This document shows positions 6,568-11,904 of a DNA stretch of 11,904 nt, piece by piece. The position numbers were made by a program, and so were the translations under genes. Source of the stretch: Pseudomonadota bacterium (GTDB lineage: Bacteria > Pseudomonadota > Gammaproteobacteria > Xanthomonadales > Xanthomonadaceae). How positions within the stretch are numbered: position 1 is the stretch's first letter; each line of letters starts with the position of its first letter. The notes below the pieces were generated by a model. It saw only the letters and a program-made list of their open reading frames with translations, had not been told where the DNA came from and made no database searches. The stretch is from assembly GCA_023388955.1 (NCBI GenBank), contig JAEWFH010000143.1, positions 1 through 11,904 of the forward strand, given 5' to 3'.

Positions 6568-6633
6568 ACGGCCACGCACCCTTCACTCCCGACTGGCCCG
6601 TCCTTAACAGGCACGGTGACAGCCTCGCACCAT

Positions 6634-6676
6634 GCCAGGCTGTTCCTGGCGCGACCGGTGGCCACGTGCCGCCGGT
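6634..6676 (+). promoter_or_regulatory. Two adjacent hairpins in the lipoprotein gene leader
   Basis: The first is GCCAGG (6634-6639) / CCTGGC (6645-6650) with a 5-base loop. The second is a 9-bp stem, ACCGGTGGC (6654-6662) with GCCGCCGGT (6668-6676), which is fully paired in RNA with one U-G wobble and a 5-base loop. They lie 3 bases apart and the second ends 7 bases before AGGAGG. No T-run follows, so they are not a terminator for the glycosyltransferase gene. A structured 5' leader that affects stability or translation is the simplest reading. Confidence 0.45.
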
Positions 6677-6694
6677 GCCGAACAGGAGGACACC

Positions 6695-7036
6695 ATGAAA
6701 CGACTGAGCATCCCGACGCTGACCCTCGCCCTCACCGGTACCCTGGCGCTTGCCGCCTGCGCCGACAACAGCGTGGAAACCGCCGCGGAAAACCAGCCGC
6801 TTCCGGACACCACGGCCGCGGCCGACCCGTCGATCACCGATGACACCCCGCGCCTGCAGGACGACGCGCTGGACCGGGCGGACCGCGATGACGTGCGCAC
6901 CATGGGCAACGTCAATGAGCCGTACTACGAGGATCGCGTCGAACACGAGGCGGCGCAGATCGACCAGCGCATGGAACGTGCGGCCGATGAGGTCGAGCAG
7001 GAGATCGAGGAAGCCGAGCGCGAAATCCGCGACTGA
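6695..7036 (+). CDS. Small acidic coiled-coil lipoprotein
   Basis: A 113-residue precursor with a lipoprotein signal peptide: M-K-R start, hydrophobic core, and a lipobox L-A-A-C ending at Cys22. The residues after Cys are A-D, which does not match the Asp+2 inner-membrane retention rule, so outer-membrane sorting is expected. The mature part is very acidic. Residues about 23-65 look unstructured, and about 78-113 form a charged helix with heptad-like E/A/R/D spacing (V-E-H-E-A-A-Q-I-D-Q-R-M), probably a coiled coil. I do not recognise a named family; a role in envelope binding is only a guess. AGGAGG at 6684-6689 lies 5 bases before the ATG and decides the start over an in-frame ATG at 6632. 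It is a single-gene unit with a structured leader and a strong terminator after it. Confidence 0.85.
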   Translation: MKRLSIPTLTLALTGTLALAACADNSVETAAENQPLPDTTAAADPSITDDTPRLQDDALDRADRDDVRTMGNVNEPYYEDRVEHEAAQIDQRMERAADEVEQEIEEAEREIRD

Positions 7037-7058
7037 CGCGGGCGCGTTGGCGAAACAG

Positions 7059-7084
7059 AAAAAGGCGGCCCCGGCCGCCTTTTT
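7059..7084. terminator. Bidirectional intrinsic terminator
   Basis: A perfect inverted repeat: A5-GGCGGCC (7059-7070) and GGCCGCC-T5 (7073-7084) around CC. The practical stem is about 10 bp with a small loop, ending in T5 on either strand. It lies 22 bases after the lipoprotein gene (plus strand) and 22 bases after the msrA stop (minus strand), so it serves both convergent genes. Confidence 0.9.
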
Positions 7085-7106
7085 CCTGTCCGCTCCAGCA
7101 TGCTGG

Positions 7107-7607
7107 CTATGCGCGCCGGGGCAGCTTCCAGTCGGGGCGCACGAAGTGGCAGGTATACCCGTCCGGAAGCCGCTCCAGGTAGTCCTGGTGCTCCGGTTCG
7201 GCCTCCCAGAACTCGCCCACCGGCTCGACCTGCGTGACCACCTTCCCCGGCCACAGGCCGGAGGCATCGACGTCGGCGATGGTGTCCTCGGCCACGCGCT
7301 TCTGTTCCGGCGAGGTGTAGAAGATCGCCGAGCGGTAGGAGGCACCGATGTCGTTGCCTTGGCGGTTCTCCGTGGTCGGGTCGTGCATCTGGAAGAAGAA
7401 TTCCAGCAGGTCCCGGAACTCCATCCGGGCGGGATCGAAAATGACCTCGATCGACTCGGCATGGGTGCCGTGGTTGCGATAGGTGGCGTTGGGCACGTTG
7501 CCGCCGCTGTAGCCCACCCGCGTGGACACCACGCCGGGCAGCTTGCGGATCAGGTCCTGCATGCCCCAGAAACAGCCACCGGCCAGTACTGCACGTTCGT
7601 TGCTCAT
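7107..7607 (-). CDS. msrA: Peptide-methionine (S)-S-oxide reductase MsrA
   Basis: A 166-residue enzyme that reduces the S-epimer of methionine sulfoxide in proteins, using thioredoxin as the usual reductant. The catalytic motif G-G-C-F-W-G is at 10-15 with Cys12. Other family blocks are G-Y-S-G-G (32-36), H-A-E-S-I-E-V-x-F-D-P (49-59), Q-G-N-D-I-G (83-88), Y-R-S-A-I-F-Y (91-97), and P-E-H-Q-D-Y-L (about 138-144). The only other Cys is at 153 in Y-T-C-H-F near the C-terminus and could be the resolving residue. Length fits the short, single-domain cytoplasmic form with no signal peptide. Its ATG overlaps the msrB stop by 4 bases (ATGA), so it is translated from the msrB message. It ends at the bidirectional terminator. 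Confidence 0.97.
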   Translation of the reverse strand: MSNERAVLAGGCFWGMQDLIRKLPGVVSTRVGYSGGNVPNATYRNHGTHAESIEVIFDPARMEFRDLLEFFFQMHDPTTENRQGNDIGASYRSAIFYTSPEQKRVAEDTIADVDASGLWPGKVVTQVEPVGEFWEAEPEHQDYLERLPDGYTCHFVRPDWKLPRRA

Positions 7608-8053
7608 CGGATGTCCTTCACCTGTTCCAGGTACTCGCCGTAGCCCTCGGCCTCCATCCGCTCAAGGGGGATGAAGCGCAGGGCCGCGGAGTTGATGCAA
7701 TAACGCAGCCCGCCGCGGTCCGGCGGGCCATCGGGAAACACGTGGCCGAGATGGCTGTCGCCGTGGGTCGAGCGCACCTCGGTACGGAACATCCCATGCG
7801 AAGTGTCGCGCAGTTCGGCGACGTGCGCCGGCTCGATCGGGCGGGTGAAGCTGGGCCAGCCGCAGCCGGACTCGTACTTGTCGGAGGAGGCGAACAGCGG
7901 CTCCCCGGATACCACGTCGACGTAGATCCCCGGCTGCTTGTTCGCCAGGTACTCGCCGGTGCCCGGCGGCTCAGTGCCGTTCTGCTGGGTGACGCGGTAC
8001 TGCTCCGGGGTAAGCCGGGCAACAGCGTCGGGACTCTTGCGGTACTGCGACAT
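7604..8053 (-). CDS. msrB: Peptide-methionine (R)-S-oxide reductase MsrB
   Basis: A 149-residue enzyme that reduces the R-epimer of protein methionine sulfoxide, the partner activity to MsrA. Family blocks: L-T-P-E-Q-Y-R-V-T-Q (14-23), P-G-I-Y-V-D-V-V-S-G-E-P-L-F (41-54), S-G-C-G-W-P-S-F (62-69), H-L-G-H-V-F-P-D-G-P (101-110) and R-Y-C-I-N-S-A-A-L (117-125). Cys119 is the catalytic residue and Cys64 the likely resolving one. The two CxxC zinc motifs of many MsrB proteins are absent, since these are the only Cys, so it is the zinc-free form. No signal peptide is seen. The start at 8053 has GGAG 6 bases upstream; the frame runs on into the lipocalin gene but homology begins here. It leads the msrB-msrA unit. 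Confidence 0.97.
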   Translation of the reverse strand: MSQYRKSPDAVARLTPEQYRVTQQNGTEPPGTGEYLANKQPGIYVDVVSGEPLFASSDKYESGCGWPSFTRPIEPAHVAELRDTSHGMFRTEVRSTHGDSHLGHVFPDGPPDRGGLRYCINSAALRFIPLERMEAEGYGEYLEQVKDIR

Positions 8054-8130
8054 GGGGGACTCCTGCAGGGCCTTCGGCCTCGCGTGGCCGTTCCAGAGGA
8101 TCTGGGGGCCAGGCGCGGAAGTGCAAGCGC

Positions 8131-9192
8131 TCAATACCCGGTCATCTCCAGGTAGCCCACGCCCGGGGCGCTGCCACGTACCCGCACCGGCCCTTCCCAG
8201 TACGGTGTGCCCAGGGCCATCCACGCCCCGGGGTTCACCGCCGACACCTCGACCTCGAAGCCGCGCGCCGGGACCGACAACGCCCATCGCGTGGGCACCT
8301 CGCGACCGGCGAGCGTCGTGCGTGCCAGCGGCCTGAGCCGGATGTCGCCCGTGGACAGCGGCGTGGAGCTGCCGTCCGCCCCGATCCAGGTGCCACTCAG
8401 GTAGCGCCCGCCGTCGGCATGCCGCAGCTGGAACAGCATCAGCCGCGTACCTTCCTCCAGGCGCAGGGAAAACCAGTCCCAGCCGCGCTGGTCGCCGGCC
8501 AGCGGCTGGCTGCTCCACTCCCGGTCCATCCACGCCGGGCCACTGACCTGCACCCGCCGGCCGTCGATCTCCAGCACGCCGCTGGCGTGCAGGAAGGGGT
8601 GGCTGTAGTAGTACGAGGCCTGCCCGTCGGCGGATTTCAGGCTGAAGCCGCCCTCCCCCTGCAGCACCAGCGGGCCGCGCGACTCCAGCTGCAGCGAATA
8701 GGCGAAATCCCCGCCGGCCGCCCGCACCTGCATGGCGGCCTCTGGCGGACCGGCCAGCATCCAGTCGTCGATCCAGGCCTGGAACGGCGCGGCTTCCACC
8801 CCGGCCTGCCCGACCCCGCCGCGGGCCAGGCGCTCGGCGGCATGGTGGCCCCCCGGCGTGGTGAGTCCCGCGTGGCCCATCCAGATGGTGCCGGCGCCCC
8901 AGCCCGCCGCGCCTGCCCCGGGCCTCAGGCCATAGCGGAACAGCGTCCACTGGATGCCGTAGTCGTTGCCCTGTGCATCGGCGAGGTTGGCGGTGACGTA
9001 CCACCACTCGATGCGGAAGCCCGGGTGCGCGCCGTGGTCTGCCGGGAACGAGAACACGCGCCCCGGCACCACCTGTGCATAGGCATCGCTCGTCCGCCCG
9101 AGGCCGGCGAAGCCCTCGGAGGTGGCCGGTGGCGTGTCCGCGCACGCGCCCGGCAGCAGGCAGGCGGCAAGCACCAGCACCCTAGCGTTCAT
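8131..9192 (-). CDS. Exported lipocalin/AttH-like protein of an ABC system
   Basis: A 353-residue exported protein of the AttH/CrtC-like lipocalin superfamily: two beta-barrel-like halves that may hold a hydrophobic ligand. Landmarks are F-P-x-D-H-G-A-H-P (49-57), I-E-W-W-Y-V-T (61-67), W-T-L-F-R-Y (82-87), Y-Y-Y-S-H-P near 190-196 and W-M-D-R-E-W-S-S-Q near 220-229. The I-E-W-W-Y and W-M-D-R-E-W blocks are the most telling. The N-terminus looks like a lipoprotein signal, but the Cys17 site reads L-P-G-A-C, with Pro where Leu is normal; Cys11 has a perfect L-A-A-C but would leave a very short signal. The ATG overlaps the permease stop by 11 bases, with CGGAG 9 bases upstream. In AttEFGH-like loci such proteins accompany an FtsX-type ABC transporter. 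The ligand is unknown; CrtC hydratase activity is unlikely without carotenoid genes nearby. Confidence 0.88.
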   Translation of the reverse strand: MNARVLVLAACLLPGACADTPPATSEGFAGLGRTSDAYAQVVPGRVFSFPADHGAHPGFRIEWWYVTANLADAQGNDYGIQWTLFRYGLRPGAGAAGWGAGTIWMGHAGLTTPGGHHAAERLARGGVGQAGVEAAPFQAWIDDWMLAGPPEAAMQVRAAGGDFAYSLQLESRGPLVLQGEGGFSLKSADGQASYYYSHPFLHASGVLEIDGRRVQVSGPAWMDREWSSQPLAGDQRGWDWFSLRLEEGTRLMLFQLRHADGGRYLSGTWIGADGSSTPLSTGDIRLRPLARTTLAGREVPTRWALSVPARGFEVEVSAVNPGAWMALGTPYWEGPVRVRGSAPGVGYLEMTGY

Positions 9193-11644
9193 TGGCGAAC
9201 ACTCCGAGCAGCTCCACCGGCCGGCTGCGCCACAGCTTCCACAACGGCCACGCGGAGGCCAGCAGGGTAGCCAGCGCGGCCCAGGCCGCCAGCTCCAGCA
9301 ATTGCGTGGGGAACACCTGCAGCGGCAACCGCCAGCCGAAGGCCTGCACGTTGATCACCGCCACCAGGCACCACGCCAGCAGGATGCCCAGGGGCAGTGC
9401 CAGCAGCAGCGTCAGCCCGGCCAGCAGCCAGATCTGCGCGGCGTTGAGCTGCATCAGCCGGGTCCGCCGCACGCCGACCGCCCACAGCGGCGCGAGTTGG
9501 GCCAGCCGGCCCTCGGCCTGGGTCAGCAGGGCGATGAACAGCGCAACGCCCGCCACGCCCAGGGTCAGCGTGTTGAGCGCGGTGGTGGCGGTGAAGGTGC
9601 GTTCGAACACCCGGGTCGCCCAGGCCTTCAGCCGGGACTGGTCGATGACGCGGTCCTCGCCCAGCGCGAACACCGTCCGCAGTCGCGCGGCGACCGCGTC
9701 GACGTCGTCCGGTGCCACCCGCGCGGCGATGCGGGTGACCGGGGCTCCTGGCCAGCGGTGGCGGACCTCGTCGATGCCGGCCAGGACATGGCCACGCGGA
9801 TTGCCGTAGTCCGCGTAGATCGCCACCACGCGGGGCTGCCATTCACCCGCGGGCGTCGGGACGGGAACCGTGTCGCCGAGCTGCGCGCCAAGCCGGCGCG
9901 CGAGCTGCTCGCTCAGCATCAGCGTGCCGCCGCCGGCGAGCGCGTCCCATGCGCCGTCCCGTGCCTGCAGCAGCGGCCAGTGCTCGCGGTACAGCGGATC
10001 ATCGGGAACGCCGGCCAGCTCGACCGGGCCACCGGCGACGCGCAACTCCAGGTCGATCACCGCGGTCGCGGCCGACACGGCCGGATCCGCCTCCAGTCCG
10101 GCAAGCACCGCACCGGCCTGTGCGTCATCCAGTGGCCGCACGTACAGCTCGGCCGCCAGGCGCTGGTCGAGCCAGCGGGTGAAGGTATGGCGGAAGCTGC
10201 CGGTCATGCTGCCGGCACCGACATTGGCCGCCAGCGCCAGCAGCAGGGCCATCAGGGCCAGGCTCAGGGCGGGCAGCTGCTGCCGGGCATCGGCCAGGAA
10301 CCAGCCCGACAGCGGGGCGCGGGCACTGGCAGGCAAGCACCGCAGCAGAACGTCCAGCAGCAGTGGCAAGGCAAGCGCGGCCGCGAGCAGCAGCCCGCCA
10401 AGTAGGACGAAGCCGCTGGCAAGGCTGTCGCCGAATGCCCATGCCAGCAACGCCACCAGGGCGGCGAGCAGCGCCACCAGGCCCTGCCGGAGCAACCAGG
10501 CCCGGTGGGCCTGCCCCCAGGCCTCGTTGCCGGCGAGTGCCAGCAGCGGCAGCCGCGCGGCACGCCACAGGCTGGTGGCACCGGCGAGCAGCGCGCCCAG
10601 CAGCGCAAGCCCGAGGCCGGCCAGCCACCACGCCGGGCTGAGCGTCAGCTGCCCGCCGATCTCCGCGCCGTACAACCCGCGCAGGCTGGCGGCGACGTCC
10701 GGGAGCAGGAAGCCGGCGATGAAGTAGCCGCTGCCCACCCCCGCCAGCCCACCCAGCAACGCCACCGCACCCAGCTCCACCAGCAGCGCCACCAGCAACG
10801 CGCGCACCTCCACCCCGCTGGCGCGCAGGGTCCGCAGGAGCGGGCGCCGCTGCTCCAGCGCCAGCCCGATCGCCGCATGCACGATGAACAGCCCCACCGC
10901 GAACGCGAGCAACCCCAGCGCAGTCAGGTTGAGGTGGAAGCTTCCGGTGAGCCGGTCCAGTTCGTTCTCCCCGCCCTGCTCCCAGCGTAGGCGCGCGTTC
11001 CAGGGTGCCGGCAGTGTGCCGGTGGCGTCGGGAGGCAGCAGCAGGCGGGTGATCTCCCCCCGCGATTGCAGCAGCCGTTCGGCCACGCCGATGTCGACCA
11101 GCACCGCACCGGGTGCCATGCGCTCGCGGACCCGCAGTGGCGGCAGGCGTTCGCCGTTGTCGAGCCGTGGCCTGTCGCCTTCTTCCAGCCCCGCCTCGTC
11201 CAGGGTCTGCGCCGCGATCCAGGCCTGGCCGGGCGGGCTGATGAAGTCGACCAGGCCGGCCTCTTCGAACGTCTCGCCGGCCAGCTCGCTTCCCGACGGG
11301 AGACTGATCGGCTCGATGCCGGTAACGCGCAGACGCTGGCCGCTGCCCGCCAGGTGTACCCGGCCTTCCAGGACCGGCGACACCGGCCAGCCCCGTCGGC
11401 GCAGGTCGCTGAAGGTCGCCAGCGGGAGCGCGCGCCCGTCAACGGGTTCCAGGCGGACATGCGGGGTGCCTCCGACCAGCTCGCTGGCCAGTGCATAGCT
11501 CGCGCGTGCCTGGCCATTGATCGCCAGGACGCCGGTCAGCAGCGCGGTCGCCAGCCACAACCCGGTGAACAGACTGAAGAACTGCACTGGGTGGCGGCGC
11601 CAGTGGCCCAGCAGGGCGTGCAGCGTCCAGCCAATGACGTTCAT
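9182..11644 (-). CDS. FtsX/MacB-type ABC transporter permease
   Basis: An 820-residue inner-membrane subunit of an ABC complex. About ten hydrophobic segments are visible, near 22-44, 240-262, 283-305, 340-360, 387-406, 411-432, 456-478, 685-709, 735-765 and 781-801. Large soluble regions at about 45-235 and 480-680 should be periplasmic. This is two FtsX modules, each a helix, a periplasmic domain and a helix bundle, fused in one chain, as in AttF/AttG-like or YbbP-like permeases, so one chain may do the work of a LolC-LolE pair. The cytoplasmic loop L-R-T-L-R-A-S-G (270-277) and the matching V-G-V-R-R (723-727) are where FtsX-type permeases usually touch the ATPase. The ATG overlaps the ATPase stop by 4 bases (ATGA), so translation is coupled. 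Cargo is unknown; lipoprotein or lipid handling and mechanotransmission are the known roles of relatives. Confidence 0.93.
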   Translation of the reverse strand: MNVIGWTLHALLGHWRRHPVQFFSLFTGLWLATALLTGVLAINGQARASYALASELVGGTPHVRLEPVDGRALPLATFSDLRRRGWPVSPVLEGRVHLAGSGQRLRVTGIEPISLPSGSELAGETFEEAGLVDFISPPGQAWIAAQTLDEAGLEEGDRPRLDNGERLPPLRVRERMAPGAVLVDIGVAERLLQSRGEITRLLLPPDATGTLPAPWNARLRWEQGGENELDRLTGSFHLNLTALGLLAFAVGLFIVHAAIGLALEQRRPLLRTLRASGVEVRALLVALLVELGAVALLGGLAGVGSGYFIAGFLLPDVAASLRGLYGAEIGGQLTLSPAWWLAGLGLALLGALLAGATSLWRAARLPLLALAGNEAWGQAHRAWLLRQGLVALLAALVALLAWAFGDSLASGFVLLGGLLLAAALALPLLLDVLLRCLPASARAPLSGWFLADARQQLPALSLALMALLLALAANVGAGSMTGSFRHTFTRWLDQRLAAELYVRPLDDAQAGAVLAGLEADPAVSAATAVIDLELRVAGGPVELAGVPDDPLYREHWPLLQARDGAWDALAGGGTLMLSEQLARRLGAQLGDTVPVPTPAGEWQPRVVAIYADYGNPRGHVLAGIDEVRHRWPGAPVTRIAARVAPDDVDAVAARLRTVFALGEDRVIDQSRLKAWATRVFERTFTATTALNTLTLGVAGVALFIALLTQAEGRLAQLAPLWAVGVRRTRLMQLNAAQIWLLAGLTLLLALPLGILLAWCLVAVINVQAFGWRLPLQVFPTQLLELAAWAALATLLASAWPLWKLWRSRPVELLGVFANER

Positions 11645-11904
11645 GGCCCCGTCGCGGACGCCGTCCCGTCCGCCGCGTCGTGGATCCGGCCCGCGCGCAG
11701 CACCACGGTGCGATCCAGCCGCGCGGCCACCTGCGGGCTGTGGGTGACCATCAGCAGCGTGGCGCCGCTGCCGCCGACCAGCGCCGCCAGCAGATCCAGC
11801 ACCTCCCCGGCGGTCACCTCGTCCAGGTTTCCGGTCGGCTCGTCGGCCAGGACCAGCCCCGGCCGGGACGCCAGCGCACGGCCGAGCGCGACGCGTTGCT
11901 GCTG
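11641..11904 (-). CDS. ABC transporter ATPase, C-terminal part (cut by window edge)
   Basis: Only the last 87 residues lie in the window; the gene continues past its right end. The visible part begins inside the ABC signature (Q-Q-Q-R-V-A-L-G-R-A-L), then Walker B L-V-L-A-D-E-P with the catalytic Glu, the D-loop T-G-N-L-D, and the H-loop M-V-T-H-S, ending in a strand V-V-L-R-A-G-R-I. T-G-N-L-D after Walker B is typical of the LolD/MacB/FtsE class, which agrees with the FtsX-type permease that follows. The TGA overlaps the permease ATG by 4 bases. Missing here are Walker A, the Q-loop and the start of the signature. The identity as the energy-coupling subunit of the same complex is firm. Confidence 0.95.
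   Translation of the reverse strand, partial: QQQRVALGRALASRPGLVLADEPTGNLDEVTAGEVLDLLAALVGGSGATLLMVTHSPQVAARLDRTVVLRAGRIHDAADGTASATGP

Noticed and set aside
4906..6579. Long minus-strand open frame opposite the esterase and glycosyltransferase genes
   Set aside because: It has no recognisable domain and an Arg/Pro/His-heavy composition; both opposing genes have clear catalytic motifs.
6589..6617. Possible sigma-70 promoter for the lipoprotein gene (TTCACT, 17 bases, TAACAG)
   Set aside because: The -10 box matches only half of the consensus and such boxes arise by chance; kept out of the feature list.
6101..7462. Minus-strand open frame across the lipoprotein, msrA and glycosyltransferase genes
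   Set aside because: It overlaps three well-supported genes and crosses the bidirectional terminator; composition is that of a shadow frame.
8067..8085. GGCC-TTC-GGCC repeat between the lipocalin and msrB genes
   Set aside because: Only 4 bp of stem and no T-run follow on either strand, so a terminator cannot be supported.
8131..9192. Carotenoid 1,2-hydratase (CrtC) as the name of the lipocalin-like gene
   Set aside because: The fold is shared, but there are no carotenoid genes nearby and the gene is fused by overlap to an ABC transporter, which fits AttH-like proteins better.
9122..10405. Plus-strand open frame opposite the permease
   Set aside because: It is Gln/Arg/Gly-rich without a fold, and the minus strand shows clear FtsX helices.

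Overview
The window is GC-rich DNA from what looks like a gammaproteobacterium, most likely of the Lysobacteraceae/Xanthomonadaceae (Lysobacter or Luteimonas type). This is an inference from base composition, codon use (third positions mostly G/C, producing long antisense open frames) and gene content; no rRNA or other phylogenetic marker is present. No mobile element, CRISPR array, tRNA or prophage gene was seen. The region reads as ordinary chromosome, densely packed, with most genes on the minus strand.

Layout from left to right. Positions 5-436 (minus) hold a secreted protein with two PepSY-like repeats and an unusual start codon; 442-1677 (minus) hold an HD-GYP protein with a damaged metal/catalytic motif. 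Positions 1779-3634 (minus) form a two-gene transport unit: a sodium:solute symporter followed by a 43-residue one-helix protein that is probably its small accessory subunit. Positions 3907-4861 (minus) are a coupled pair: a disordered acidic hypothetical protein and a short-chain dehydrogenase. Positions 5029-6567 (plus) encode an alpha/beta-hydrolase esterase and a family 2 glycosyltransferase. A small acidic lipoprotein gene (6695-7036, plus) with a structured leader faces msrA, and the two share a bidirectional terminator.

Positions 7107-8053 (minus) are a msrB-msrA pair overlapping by 4 bases, for repair of oxidised methionine. Positions 8131-11904 (minus) are a tightly overlapping ABC unit: the C-terminal part of an ATPase (cut by the window edge), an 820-residue FtsX-type permease with two large periplasmic regions, and a lipocalin/AttH-like exported protein. 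ATPase and permease overlap by 4 bases and permease and lipocalin by 11, so the three are very probably co-translated and work as one envelope complex, by analogy with LolCDE/MacB-type mechanotransmission systems and AttEFGH-like loci.

No clearly new multi-gene system is evident. The points most worth a second look are the degenerate HD-GYP protein, the CTG-like start of the PepSY gene, the 43-residue symporter partner, the RNA hairpins in the leaders of two genes (one enclosing the ribosome binding site), an orphan terminator at 4931-4958, and the ABC-lipocalin unit next to msrBA.
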